Origin: CADEED01 sp963839685
GTDB taxonomy: Bacteria > Pseudomonadota > Gammaproteobacteria > Steroidobacterales > Steroidobacteraceae
Direction of reading: 5' to 3'
Length of the DNA stretch: 64,000 nucleotides
Assembly: GCA_963839685.1 (NCBI GenBank)
Contig: CAWIVS010000012.1
Span: forward strand, 124,001 to 188,000
In this document: one piece after another, positions 17,276-25,950 of the stretch
How positions within the stretch are numbered: position 1 is the stretch's first letter
Layout of the letters: each line of letters starts with the position of its first letter
The notes under the pieces: generated by a model
The model's database searches: none
The model's input: the letters and a program-made list of their open reading frames with translations, nothing else
What the model was told of the DNA's origin: nothing
Made by a program: the position numbers and the translations under genes

Positions 17276-18525
17276 GGTTGCTCTCCAGAGCTCGCCGCAA
17301 TGTCCAGATAGCGCAGATAGCTCCAGGCCATGGCGCGCTCGACCTGTAGGTTCGCGCGTTCCAGCAGCAGATCGGTTTCATCCTCGAATGCGTCCAGTGA
17401 CGCACGCAGGTCACCTTGACTGGCGCGGTACGCCGCAAGTGCAGCCCTCGAGCGCGCGCGCGCTAGCGGCAGCCGCTCGGAGTCGATGTACTTCAGCTGC
17501 TCCCCTGTCGTGTCCCAGGTCGCTAGCATTTGTTCGAACTCGGCTTGGTGCAATCGTAATTGCGCTTCGCGCTCGGCCTGCGCGCGTCTCACGTCCGCGC
17601 CGCGTGCCGCAATGACAGGGCTCTGACGATTGCGTCGGAAGATTGGCAAATCGATGTTGAACTTCAGCGACGCCATGTCCTCGAAGTCCGGACCGCGTTT
17701 TCCGTACATAAACTCGGTGCTCCAGCCTGGACGACGCGCTGCCTCCGCGAGCTCGAGATTCGCCTGTGACACTGCGACCTGTGCGTCGAGTGGTCGCAGC
17801 GAAACGTGTTCGTGCACCGAGGCGCGCAGACTCTCCACCTGAGCGGGAAGCTCATCCATCGATGGAATCTGCGCCGGGGGCGCCATGGCCTCAGCGCCGA
17901 TCCAGCGCGCGAGTTCGAATTGCTCGCGCCGCACCTCGCCGCGAAGCTGCAATATTCGGCTCTTCAACTCCGATACGCCGGCGTCGGCAGCTAACGCCTC
18001 GGCGGTATTCGTACGTCCGGACTTGAGAGCGGCTGTAGCGGCACGCGCACCAAACTCCAAGTCCACTTCAAGCGTTCGCAGTCGTTGCAGCGATTCATAC
18101 GTCGCGGCGTACTGGACCCAGGAGACAGAAGCAGCCCGGGCCACTTCGTACCGCGTGGCCTGTAGCTCGGCATCGGCAAGCGTGATTTCCGCACCCGCGA
18201 CCGCGCGTTCGGAATCGCGCTGCGCGCGCGCCGGAAATGATTGCATGAAGCCGATCTGACGCATGGTCATGAAGTCGGCTGTAGTCGAATAGGCATCGGG
18301 GCCCTCGACGGGCAGGTTTTCGATGCCGAAGATGACTTGCGGGTCGGGAAGTCTGCCCGCACTGTCCGACAGGGAATGAGCGGATTCGGTCGCTGCCTGC
18401 CGAGCCGCGATCTGCGGTGCGCGAGCCAGGGCGAGATTGACGGCCGCTTCGAGCGTGAGTGGTTGATCTTCGCCACTTGCCACGAGGGGGCACACGAGCG
18501 CCACGAGAAGGATTGAGTAACGCAT
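17272..18525 (-). CDS. cusC: CusC-like TolC-family outer-membrane efflux channel
   Basis: 417 residues from the ATG ending at 18525 (MRYSILLVALVCPLVASGED), a signal peptide; an in-frame extension to 18588 lacks support. Two repeated OEP helical halves are visible, beginning LTLEAAVNLALARAPQIAAR, with long coiled-coil stretches and FNIDLPIFRRNR in the second. It provides the outer-membrane exit duct for the CusBA pump. It overlaps cusB by four bases, indicating translational coupling. Confidence 0.88.
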   Translation of the reverse strand: MRYSILLVALVCPLVASGEDQPLTLEAAVNLALARAPQIAARQAATESAHSLSDSAGRLPDPQVIFGIENLPVEGPDAYSTTADFMTMRQIGFMQSFPARAQRDSERAVAGAEITLADAELQATRYEVARAASVSWVQYAATYESLQRLRTLEVDLEFGARAATAALKSGRTNTAEALAADAGVSELKSRILQLRGEVRREQFELARWIGAEAMAPPAQIPSMDELPAQVESLRASVHEHVSLRPLDAQVAVSQANLELAEAARRPGWSTEFMYGKRGPDFEDMASLKFNIDLPIFRRNRQSPVIAARGADVRRAQAEREAQLRLHQAEFEQMLATWDTTGEQLKYIDSERLPLARARSRAALAAYRASQGDLRASLDAFEDETDLLLERANLQVERAMAWSYLRYLDIAASSGEQP

Positions 18526-18650
18526 GGGCAAATTCCTGCGCGAACCATGATGGATCGAGAGTCCCCGTTGACGAGAACGAATGCGCATGACACGCAGCCG
18601 GTCTACTCGCCCGGTGGACAGTGCTGGTGAATACCAGCGTCAGGAATTGG

Positions 18651-19049
18651 CTAAAGGCGCAGGCGCCCGGTGACTAGATAGGTAAACGCCGCGCTGCTGT
18701 CGAATCGGGCTGCCGGTTTGGGGCGCGACGAGGTGCGTACCGGTGGGGAGTTTGCGAATGAGGACGAGTCAAATGCAGCTACAACGTCCGGCACATCTGG
18801 GGAAATGTTTCGCACTTCCGCAGTCGGCGACACGGCCGCCGCCACGGACACCTGGGCCGGCGAGGTTACGCAGTGAGTTTGGTCGGGTAACGCGGGCCCG
18901 CGCTTCTCGGGACATTCGCCGCATGGCGGGGGGCGTTCCGGCGGACAACAGTCGCCATGGCTGGCGGCGGCGGCGCAAGTCACCGCAGGTGCGATGACGG
19001 AAAACAGTCCGAACCACACAACAAGCAGACTTATGAGTCGCCGAGACAT
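18651..19049 (-). CDS. Cys-rich secreted protein at the head of the cus operon
   Basis: 132 residues. A signal peptide (MSRRLISLLVVWFGLFSVIA) is followed by a Cys/Pro-rich stretch HGDCCPPERPPPCGECPEKR and one more Cys in QTHC. The remainder is Ala/Ser/Pro-rich and probably disordered. I do not recognise the family. Five mature Cys residues and position as first gene upstream of cusC suggest periplasmic metal binding, which is inference. Confidence 0.68.
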   Translation of the reverse strand: MSRRLISLLVVWFGLFSVIAPAVTCAAAASHGDCCPPERPPPCGECPEKRGPALPDQTHCVTSPAQVSVAAAVSPTAEVRNISPDVPDVVAAFDSSSFANSPPVRTSSRPKPAARFDSSAAFTYLVTGRLRL

Positions 19050-19087
19050 GGGTCCTGAATTTACCTGTCAGTTGAACGCTGGGCTGG

Positions 19088-19145
19088 CGATCCGGATCGA
19101 TATTCCGGGATTGTGGGCCGTCCCGTCAAACTGGACCGGTGGTCC
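19088..19145 (-). promoter_or_regulatory. Palindromic sites upstream of the cus operon
   Basis: Two perfect dyads lie between the first cus-operon gene and tRNA-Arg: CGATCCGGATCG (19088-19099) and GGACC-GGT-GGTCC (19133-19145). They sit 39 and 84 bp upstream of the ATG at 19049 and could be operators of a metal regulator. I see no clear -35/-10 pair. Confidence 0.35.
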
Positions 19146-19186
19146 ATCACATTTATTACCGGGCAACCGGCAGCGCACCCAAATAC

Positions 19187-19262
19187 TGGCGCCCCCGGCC
19201 GGAGTTGAACCGACGACCTACCGCTTAGGAGGCGGTCGCTCTATCCACTGAGCTACGGGGGC
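19187..19262 (-). tRNA. tRNA-Arg (anticodon CCU)
   Basis: A 76-nt cloverleaf on the minus strand. The acceptor stem GCCCCCG pairs with CGGGGGC, the D-arm is GCTCAGTGGATAGAGC, the anticodon stem ACCGC/GCGGT holds loop CTCCTAA with anticodon CCT, the T-arm is GTCGG-TTCAACT-CCGGC, and CCA is encoded. Its 3' 24 nt are duplicated at 6401-6424, marking it as the integration site of the metal island. Confidence 0.96.
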
Positions 19263-19277
19263 GCGCGGGGCGGTACT

Positions 19278-20318
19278 TTACACGCCCGTCGCGCGAACGC
19301 GAATGGCAAAGGCCGCGGCCGGATTGTCGATAAAAAGCGTGTCGATGTCGGCCTGCGTAAATCCGCGGCTGCGCAGGGCCGGAATCAGCCCGGTGAATAC
19401 GGTGTCGTAGCCGCGTGGCTCTCCGCCGCGCGGCTCGCCGACGGTGTACCAGCCGGCATCCTGCGATGCCAGCACGCGATTCAGCAGACCCTTGCCGCGC
19501 AGGAAGTCGATCGACGCGACATGCGCATCGAGTGTCTCGGGCGAGACACCGTCGAGAGAAATCCAGGCTCCCCGGCGGGCCGCGGCTTCGTGCCTGGTCG
19601 GATCCTTTTCATTCTGCGCATGGATCCAGATCCAGGCGGACGGATGCACGCCCAGGCTCTCGAGTTCTGCCAACTCCTCGAATGCCGCGGTTGCAGGACC
19701 GGTGTGCGCCCCGATCGTCAATCCCGTCGCGTGATGCGCAATGGCACCGGCGCGGATGAGCTTGCGTTCGGCCTCGTCAGGGGTCCGCCATTGAATCCCA
19801 GCTTGATGAAACCCGGGCTTTACGCCGGTGTCGCCGATGCCATGACGCCATTCGCCGATCCAGCGCTGCGCCAGCGCCTGCTCGGAATCGCGGTAGACAT
19901 TCGGCGGCAGGAACTTGTGCTCGAAAGCCGCATAGTTTCCGGTGACAGTGAGGATGTTGAGGCCGCTGAGTTCGGACAGGCGTCGAGCAAGACCGCGTCC
20001 CTTCCCAGGCCCACGGCCGTTGCGTCGACGAAAGTCTTGCACCCCAGTGATGCAATGCGCTGAGATACGGCAACATGCGCTGCTCGACTTCACCGCGTTG
20101 GTAACTAAGTGGCGCCTCAACCATTCGTTCATGGGTCTGGAAGTTCGCGAGGATGTGCTCGTGTGTGAGCGTGAAGCCCATTTGCCAGGCACTCGATGGG
20201 CCCGCGCACCGTCATGATCTGGCGTGCGTCCTTCGCAGGCGGCGCGCGTCCGCCAATACCAACCAATGCCACGACTGAAGCTGCCGAAAATGTCCGGAGA
20301 AAATATCTGTCGATTCAT
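19278..20318 (-). pseudogene. Phosphotriesterase-like amidohydrolase, frameshifted
   Basis: The pieces follow the phosphotriesterase-related family in order. An N-terminal hydrophobic export sequence comes first (MNRQIFSP, then SAASVVALVGIGG in another frame). Next are GFTLTHEHILANFQ with the metal-binding HxH, TFVDATAVGLGRDA, SGLNILTVTGNYAAFEHKFL, GLTIGAHTGPATAAFEELAE, IHAQNEKD, DAGWYTVGEP and a C-terminal helix pair. At least four frame changes lie between ~20300 and ~19990; everything after ~19990 is in one frame. Intact homologues are zinc-dependent lactonases or phosphotriesterases. It may be a pseudogene or a victim of indel errors. It diverges from the MerR-type gene at 20377. Confidence 0.75.
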
Positions 20319-20376
20319 GTGACCATCCGCTCCTGGCAACTATCAGAACATTCCTGTGCGGGGGAGACTTCAAGCC

Positions 20377-21149
20377 ATGCGCTACAGGATCGGTGAATTC
20401 GCGCGCCTCGCCGGCACGTCAATAAAGACCCTGCGATTCTACGATCAGACTGGTCTGCTCGAACCGGCGGACGTTGATGTGCGCACGCGATATCGTTTCT
20501 ATGCCCCGGAGCAGCTGCGCGACCTGGCCGCGATCCGCGCCTTCAGGATCTCGGTGCCACGCTGGAAGAGATACGCGGCGTCGTCCGACAGGCGCGTGGT
20601 GAAGAGCGCCGCAAGTTGCTGCAGAGACTGCGGGACCGCGCGATGGCGCAGCAATCCGCGAAGCGAACCGTTCGCTGCAATGGATCGATTACGCGATCGA
20701 GAACGAGACTGTGCGGGACTGGCGCAGTACCCGTAGTGGTCAAGCGGCGCGAAGAAATCCGGATCGCGTCGATCCGAACGCAGCTTCAAAATTACGCTGA
20801 CCTCGGCGAGGTGGAGCTCGAGCTCGACGCGCGCGGTTCGCCAGAAGTTCCAGGGTGGTGTCAAAGGCGTGTTGTGGCACCGCTGCGAGGCCTCGGGCGC
20901 GATCGATGGCGAGCCTTTCGTCGAAATCGCATCGCAAACTCCCCGCATCACGCGCCTACGAAGTGAAGCAACTGCCGCAGCGCCATCGTCGCGAGCGCGT
21001 ATTGCGACTCCGACGACATGGCCGCCGTTCGCACCTTCGATGCCGTCGACCGCTGGCTGCACGCGCATGACTACCGACTCGCGGGCCCGAAGCGAGAACT
21101 CTATGTCGGTCGAATTCTCGAAATTCAGTTCCCGGTAATGCCCGCGTAA
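20377..21149 (+). pseudogene. MerR-family regulator with GyrI-like effector domain, frameshifted
   Basis: The ATG at 20377 follows a GGGGGAG site. MRYRIGEFARLAGTSIKTLR and FYDQTGLLEPADV form the MerR winged helix. A frame change near 20545 leads to LQDLGATLEEIRGVVRQARG, the dimerisation helix, and further changes lead to the GyrI-like/BltR-type ligand pocket: EASGAIDGEPFVEI, then DRWLHAHDYRLAGPKRELYV and the end at 21149. At least three frame changes are needed. The family senses bulky organic ligands, not metals. The adjacent dehydrogenase or divergent phosphotriesterase-like gene is a plausible target. Confidence 0.72.
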
Positions 21150-21255
21150 CCTCCGGCGCCGATTGAACGCGCGGAATCGCGCTTTGTTTCGCTGGGATTC
21201 GACCACGGCGTGCGCCCGTCGCCCGACAATACGGTCGTCGCTGGGGAGGTGCGTC

Positions 21256-22242
21256 ATGAGCAAGGTTGTCCGGATCCACGAACAAGGCGGTCCCGATGTG
21301 CTGCGACTCGAAGATCTCGAGGTCGGCGCGCCCGGGTCCGGCGAAATCCGCGTGCGTATCGAGGCAATCGGGCTCAATCGCTCCGAAGCGGCATTTCGCG
21401 CTGGGCAGTATCCAGTGAAACCGAAGTTCCCGACGCTCATGGGCTACGAGGCCTGCGGCATCGTCGAATCACTCGGCGACGGCGTGAAGGATTTCAAGGC
21501 TGGCGAACGGGTGTGCGTGTTACCGACGTATCGCCTGGGCGAATACGGTGTGTACGCAGAAAGCGCCATCGTGCCGGCGCGCAGCGTAATCGCAGCACCA
21601 TCCGGCCTGAGCTCGATCGAGGCGGCATCAATCTGGATGCAGTACTTCACGGCGCTGGCCATCATCGAGATCACGCACGCCACGATTGGCGACTTCGTGA
21701 TCATTCGTGCGGCCTCGAGCAGCGTGGGGCTCGCGGCGATTCAGCTCGCGAACTGGGCCGGTGCGACACCAATTGCCGCCACCCGGCGCAGCGACAAGCG
21801 GCAAGCGCTGCTCGATCACGGCGCGAAACACGTGATTGCCACCGAGGAGACCGATCTCGTCGCCGAGGTCATGAAGATCACCGACGGCAAGGGCGCGCGC
21901 ATCGTGTTCGATCCGGTGGGCGGGCCGTATGTGCAGACGCTGGCCGAGGCCATGGCGGTCGACGGCACTCTCTTTATCTATGGCGGACTGTCGGGCCAGC
22001 CGACGATGCATCCGCACTGGCCGGCGGCGTTCAAGAATCTGAGCATCCGCGGCTGGGTGGCGTCGACCATCTGGAACTATCCCGACCGTCTGGCGCGAGC
22101 CAAAGCGCTGATCCTGCGCGGGCTCGCAGACGGGCATCTGAAGCCGGTGATCGCGAAGACTTTTGCACTGGAAGAAATCGTCGCAGCACATCGCTACCTC
22201 GAGTCGAACCAGCAGATGGGAAAGATTGTTGTAGTTCCGTGA
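21256..22242 (+). CDS. Zinc-type (MDR) alcohol dehydrogenase / quinone oxidoreductase
   Basis: 328 residues from the ATG at 21256 (MSKVVRIHEQGGPDVLRLED), chosen for the GGGGAGG site just upstream. The GroES-like N-terminal domain includes GLNRSEAAFRAGQYP and LMGYEACGIVESLGDGVKDF. The Rossmann domain includes ASSSVGLAAIQLANWAGATP and RIVFDPVGGPYV. No structural-zinc Cys cluster is seen, which fits the QOR/crotonyl-CoA-reductase-like branch using NADPH. The substrate is unknown. The frame is intact, and the MerR-type gene lies directly upstream on the same strand. Confidence 0.9.
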   Translation: MSKVVRIHEQGGPDVLRLEDLEVGAPGSGEIRVRIEAIGLNRSEAAFRAGQYPVKPKFPTLMGYEACGIVESLGDGVKDFKAGERVCVLPTYRLGEYGVYAESAIVPARSVIAAPSGLSSIEAASIWMQYFTALAIIEITHATIGDFVIIRAASSSVGLAAIQLANWAGATPIAATRRSDKRQALLDHGAKHVIATEETDLVAEVMKITDGKGARIVFDPVGGPYVQTLAEAMAVDGTLFIYGGLSGQPTMHPHWPAAFKNLSIRGWVASTIWNYPDRLARAKALILRGLADGHLKPVIAKTFALEEIVAAHRYLESNQQMGKIVVVP

Positions 22243-22358
22243 GGGTCCGGACGACGTGCAGGCGCCCGGGCCGTTCAATGCCATAGCCGAAAGTGTTTGC
22301 CTGGAGAATGTTCGTACCACCGCAGTCGACGACTCAATCAAAGAAGTAGTAATTGAAG

Positions 22359-22402
22359 TGGTGGAGCGGAAGATCGAACTCCCGACCTTCGCAATGCGAA
22401 TC
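22359..22402 (-). other. 3' fragment of a tRNA-Ala-like gene
   Basis: On the minus strand this reads as the anticodon loop, T-arm, acceptor 3' strand and CCA of a tRNA close to the tRNA-Ala at 23218-23293. They share TGGTGGAGCGGAAG and CGACCTTCGCA, with a 3-nt gap and a few substitutions. The 5' half is absent. Bases 22383-22393 form a perfect 11-bp inverted repeat with 22410-22420. The rest of the 22243-22527 gap holds no gene I can support. Confidence 0.7.
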
Positions 22403-22527
22403 GCTTTAATGCGAAGGTCGAAGAACAGGCACCAGTACCAATGATTCGAGAAATAGAGGTGACATAGCCTCGCAGGAGTCCGTCGCGGTAAGACGTCTAA
22501 CGGAACAAATCCTCAGGGAGGTGCTTC

Positions 22528-23181
22528 GTGAAGAACAAGAATGGAATTGGAGCATTCTTTGCGTGCATTGCATCAACTGGCGACATTGCGATTGCCGACG
22601 AGCGCGAAAAGGCGATCAGCGCCGGCGCGCTGATCAGTATTTCAGTGGCGAATGGCGAACCGGCCAACGACATTCCCGGCTTCGGCGTGCAATTGCGTTA
22701 CGAACTGAATGAGCGGTGGACCATTGGTGGCACGTTGTTGCTTTCAGAATACGACTTCGAGACGCCGGCGCAGATTGCGGGCATTACGCAATCGCCCTCG
22801 GTCGAGGCCGTCGATGCGCTCGCCGAAAGCACGATGCTGCAGGCTTGGGGCGAACGCACGTTTAATCCCTCGAGCCGCGCTACCACCTGGTTCGTGGGAG
22901 CCGGGCTCGGCGCCTCCTCCGTAGATGTTCCGGATGTGTCCGGTCCGACTGCCGACGGCGGTCAATTCGATGTACACACACAGGTAGACACTGAAATTGT
23001 CCTCAGCGGCTTTGCCGGCGTGCGGCGCAATTTCGGCGAGCACTGGTACGGGGAATTCCGCGTGCAGGCCAACCAGCATTTTGCGGATTGGCAGGTCGAG
23101 GATCGGGTGACGGGCAACACCGGCTCGATCGGTGACTATGCCTCTTACGGAGGTCACCTAGCCGTTGGGCTACGGTGGTGA
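22528..23181 (+). CDS. Outer-membrane beta-barrel protein
   Basis: 217 residues from a GTG at 22528; CAGGGAGG 7 bp upstream decides the start. There is a weak signal sequence at residues 5-22. Alternating amphipathic strands follow (ISAGALISISVANGEP, FGVQLRYELNERWTIGGTLL, TTWFVGAGLGASSVDV, EIVLSGFAGVRRNFGEHWYG), and the end YGGHLAVGLRW has a terminal aromatic residue typical of BamA-recognised barrels. It resembles small OmpA/OmpW-like barrels; no ligand can be inferred. It lies alone between a tRNA-Ala and a tRNA-Ala 3' fragment. Confidence 0.75.
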   Translation: MKNKNGIGAFFACIASTGDIAIADEREKAISAGALISISVANGEPANDIPGFGVQLRYELNERWTIGGTLLLSEYDFETPAQIAGITQSPSVEAVDALAESTMLQAWGERTFNPSSRATTWFVGAGLGASSVDVPDVSGPTADGGQFDVHTQVDTEIVLSGFAGVRRNFGEHWYGEFRVQANQHFADWQVEDRVTGNTGSIGDYASYGGHLAVGLRW

Positions 23182-23217
23182 CACCAAGCTTGAGAAGTCG
23201 CCTGCTAGCAAGAAATT

Positions 23218-23293
<76 letters not shown>

Positions 23294-23377
23294 ACACCTT
23301 GGAAACCCCGGCCCTAGGTCCGGAAGGCGCGGGATTCTATCAGGCAGGCTGGCCCCGGCAAGCGATTCACTCTTAAT

Positions 23378-23857
23378 ATGACGCCCATGCTGGAAACCGA
23401 GCAGAAGGCGCCGGAGTTCACGCTGCCAGACCAGGACGGTCACGACATTTCGCTGACCAGCTTGCTCAAGGACGGCCCCGCCATACTTTTTTTCTACCCG
23501 GCGGATTTCACCCCCGGATGCACCCGGGAAGTCTGTTCCATTCGCGACTTGCATCGGGAAATCAGCCGCGCCGGCCTGACTGTGGCGGGCATCAGCCCGC
23601 AGAGCCCGGAGAGCCATCGGCGTTTTCGCGAGAAGCACCACCTGCCCTTCACCCTGCTCTCGGACGAGACCAAGGAAGTCATCAAGATGTTCGGGGTCAA
23701 CGGGATGTTCGGTGTCTGGGTGAAGCGCGTGACCTATCTCATCGACCAGAACCGCAGCATCAGGGGTCGGGTCAAGGCGCACTTCTCGATTCCCGAACAC
23801 GAAGCCTTCATCAGGCAAGCGGTCGAGTTGCGCAAGGCCGAACGCGCCGGCGCCTGA
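23378..23857 (+). CDS. bcp: Peroxiredoxin of the Bcp/PrxQ type
   Basis: 159 residues. Thioredoxin-fold protein with the peroxidatic motif FYPADFTPGCTREVC: Cys in PGC and a second Cys five residues on, as in atypical 2-Cys PrxQ/Bcp enzymes. The catalytic Thr is in FTPGCT. C-terminal half contains FTLLSDETKEVIKMFGV and VTYLIDQNRSIRG. It reduces hydroperoxides in the cytoplasm using thioredoxin. The gene ends one base before a perfect 25-bp palindrome that could terminate both it and the convergent phosphatase gene. Confidence 0.94.
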   Translation: MTPMLETEQKAPEFTLPDQDGHDISLTSLLKDGPAILFFYPADFTPGCTREVCSIRDLHREISRAGLTVAGISPQSPESHRRFREKHHLPFTLLSDETKEVIKMFGVNGMFGVWVKRVTYLIDQNRSIRGRVKAHFSIPEHEAFIRQAVELRKAERAGA

Positions 23858-23858
23858 C

Positions 23859-23916
23859 GGAAAATGGGGACATTCCTATTTTCTGGTTTCGGAAAATAGG
23901 AATGTCCCCATTTTCC
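23859..23916. repeat. REP-like palindrome, copy 1
   Basis: A perfect 25-bp inverted repeat (arms 23859-23883 and 23892-23916) around an 8-nt loop. The arm begins GGAAAATGGGGACATTCC. It sits between convergent genes, one base from each stop, and could act as a bidirectional terminator. The same core recurs at 25849-25949 and 53780-53886, as expected of elements spread by a RAYT-type transposase; no such gene is in the window. Confidence 0.85.
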
Positions 23917-23917
23917 T

Positions 23918-24505
23918 TCAGTACTTCATCCGCAGTACAGATGCCTTGCCGATGGTCGGCACGGTGACGACATACATCGTGTCGAATTCCTGATCGTCGA
24001 TCGCGGGCACGTCGTTCGCCTCGCTCAATGCCGCGACCAGCTGCGGCACCGTGTTGCTGTGTCCGACGATGATCGCGAGTCCGCCGCGATTCTCATCCAG
24101 CACGCGGCGCGCGAGCTCCCGCGAGCTGCTCTTCGCATCCACGACGACGGGCTTGAGATTCAGCCGCTGCGCGAGGCCCGCGGCAGTCTGCTGCGAACGC
24201 CGGGTGTCGGTGACGTAGATCCGCTGCACGCGCCCGAAAGCGTTCGCATCGCCGAACATCACGGCCAGGCGCGCCGCGCGCAACTCACCCTGCGGCGTCA
24301 GGGGTGCATCGTCGATGGCGCCGAGCTGCTTTTCGGCATGGCGGATCAACACGATGGTGGTCGTGGTGGCCGAGTTCCAGTAGAGCACGGCGCCCAGCAG
24401 CATCAGGATGCCGCCCAGGGCTAACAACCATAACGGGGCGAGAAACGTCCTGCGCCGTCGCGTCAGCGACGGGGACACCGGCTCGGAGTCGATGGCGGCG
24501 TTCAT
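23918..24505 (-). CDS. Membrane-anchored histidine-phosphatase-family protein
   Basis: About 195 residues from the ATG ending at 24505 (MNAAIDSEPVSPSLTRRRRT); the frame is open to 24547 and the start is uncertain. A basic N-terminus and one hydrophobic helix (FLAPLWLLALGGILMLLGAV) tether it to the inner membrane. The phosphatase domain has the RHG-type motif LIRHAEK with the nucleophilic His, TDTRRSQQTA and the second catalytic His in VGHSNTVPQL. SixA/PhoE-like members dephosphorylate proteins or small molecules; the substrate here is unknown. Confidence 0.82.
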   Translation of the reverse strand: MNAAIDSEPVSPSLTRRRRTFLAPLWLLALGGILMLLGAVLYWNSATTTTIVLIRHAEKQLGAIDDAPLTPQGELRAARLAVMFGDANAFGRVQRIYVTDTRRSQQTAAGLAQRLNLKPVVVDAKSSSRELARRVLDENRGGLAIIVGHSNTVPQLVAALSEANDVPAIDDQEFDTMYVVTVPTIGKASVLRMKY

Positions 24506-24569
24506 GTGGCTGCGAATCATAAGCCCAATCGCGGCGGCGCCGGCCATTCATAATGAAAAAGGCGCCAGG

Positions 24570-24595
24570 AAAAAGGGGCGGCTCGCGCCGCCCCT
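24570..24595 (-). terminator. Rho-independent terminator after the GH43 gene
   Basis: Read on the minus strand, GGGGCGGC-GCGA-GCCGCCCC is followed by TTTTTCC. The 8-bp GC stem occupies 24575-24594 and the T-run 24570-24574. It lies about 30 bp beyond the corrected GH43 stop, which supports that stop. Confidence 0.85.
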
Positions 24596-24622
24596 TCTGA
24601 CTCAGTCCAATGAGTGTTGCGC

Positions 24623-25802
24623 TCAGCCTGCGGCTGGCCGCCGGTGCCGCCTCGGTTTTCGCCGGGGCCGGCACGTCATCGCCCGAATAGGCATCGATCG
24701 GCTGGATCGTGCCGTCTTCGTTGTAGGTGATCTCGATCGGCTGCTTGACGTTGCGCAGGTGATTCACGCCATTCGAACGCTGCGTGTCGTGATAGAAGAG
24801 ATACCACTTGCCGTTCACCTCGACGATCGAGTGATGGTTCGTCCAGCCGAGCACGGGCTGCAGGATCACGCCCTTGTAGGTGAACGGACCATACGGTGAC
24901 TTGCCCATCGCATAGGAAATGGTGTGCGTGTCCCCGGTCGAGTACGAGAAGTAGTACTTGTCCTTGTACTTGTGCATCCACGAGGCTTCGAAGAAGCGGC
25001 GCACATGATCGCCCGAGAGGATCGGCTTGCCATTCTCGTCGAGGATCTTCACGTCCTTCGGCTTCTCGGCGAACTCGACCATGTTGTCAGCCATGCGCGC
25101 GACCTTCGGAAACAGCGCGGGCTTGTCATCCGGCGGCTGCGTGTCGTCCTGCGGCGTGTGCTTGCCGGTCTTCCAGTGCTGGAGCTGGCCACCCCACAGG
25201 CCGCCGAAGTACATGTAGTACTTGCCGTCGGTATCCTTGAACACGGCCGGGTCCATGCTGAAGCTGTTCTTGATGGCCTCGGGCTGCGCCTTGAAGGGGC
25301 CTTCCGGCTTGTCGCCGACCGCCGCGCCGATGCGGAAAACGCCTGCCTTGTCCTTCACGGGGAAGTACAGGTAGTACTTGCCGTCCTTTTCAGCGGCATC
25401 CGGCGCCCACATCTTTTCGCTGGCCCACGGCACGTCCTTGATGTCGAGCCCGACGGGATGAACGGTGACCGGCCCGCCAATGCTGTCCATCGAAAGCACC
25501 TGGTAGTCCTTCATGGCGTACTGGTTGCCGAGATCATCGCTCGGTATGCCCGAGTCGAAGTCGTGCGAGGGATAGACGTAGATCTTGCCGTTGAACACGT
25601 GAGCCGACGGATCGGCGCTGTAAATGTCGATGGCCAGCGGCTGGGTCAGGAACTTGGACGGATCCGCTCCAGTCGGTTCGGCGGGCTTGGCCGTCTCGGC
25701 CACGGGCGGCGGCGGCGCAGCTTCTTCCTTCTTCCCGCAGGCGGTGAGGAATGTGGCAGACGCGGCAATACTCGTGATTGCCACGATGAGTTTTCGTTGC
25801 AT
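24623..25802 (-). CDS. GH43-family lipoprotein (arabinanase/xylosidase-like)
   Basis: About 392 residues from the ATG ending at 25802 (MQRKLIVAITSIAASATFLT, then lipobox TAC), followed by a Pro/Ala linker. The five-bladed propeller shows ADPSAHVFNGKIYVYPSHD with the general-base Asp, APDAAEKDGKYYLYFPVKD, SMDPAVFKDTDGKYYMYFGG, FEASWMHKYKDKYYFSYSTG with a likely acid Glu, and GWTNHHSIVEVNGKWYLFYH. It acts on arabinose- or xylose-containing polysaccharide in the periplasm or on the outer membrane. As sequenced, the frame overruns to 24285 through the next gene; a one-base shift near 24640 gives ...PAAG and a stop at 24623, just before a terminator. Confidence 0.88.
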
Positions 25803-25848
25803 GGTCGCGCTCTCTGTAACGGAAGGGTCCGCGAAGCGGAAAATAGCA

Positions 25849-25949
25849 GAAAATGGGGACATTCCTCATTTCGTTGTAACAATCGTCTGTAGCCACTCCA
25901 AAGACGATGCGCCAGGAGATGTTACAGCGAAATGGGAATGTCCCCATTC
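25849..25949. repeat. REP-like palindrome, copy 2 (longer, imperfect)
   Basis: The outer arms carry the core AATGGGGACATTCC and its complement. Inside are two further inverted pairs, TGTAAC/GTTACA and ATCGTCT/AGACGAT, giving a ~100-nt nested cruciform. It lies between the tandem GH43 and lipoprotein genes, so its 3' arm touches the lipoprotein stop at 25951. Confidence 0.75.
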
Positions 25950-25950
25950 T

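Larger units (their letters stand above)
6401..19210. mobile_element. tRNA-Arg-bounded metal-resistance genomic island (~12.8 kb)
   Basis: The island lies between the intact tRNA-Arg(CCU) at 19187-19262 and an exact 24-bp duplicate of its 3' end at 6401-6424. Its content changes at those borders: nearly every gene inside is metal-related (merR, copA, cusC/B/A-like genes, a His-rich cytochrome, a DUF2933 protein), while the flanks are ordinary metabolic genes. No tyrosine recombinase is visible, so the integrase was lost or acted in trans. A degraded copA C-terminus inside points to earlier recombination among metal genes. The repeat is seen directly; integration is inference from the known behaviour of tRNA-targeting elements. 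Confidence 0.8.

Noticed and set aside
24285..24622. C-terminal extension of the GH43 protein overlapping the histidine phosphatase gene
   Set aside because: The extension has no domain and crosses a strong terminator hairpin at 24570-24595. A one-base correction gives a natural stop at 24623.
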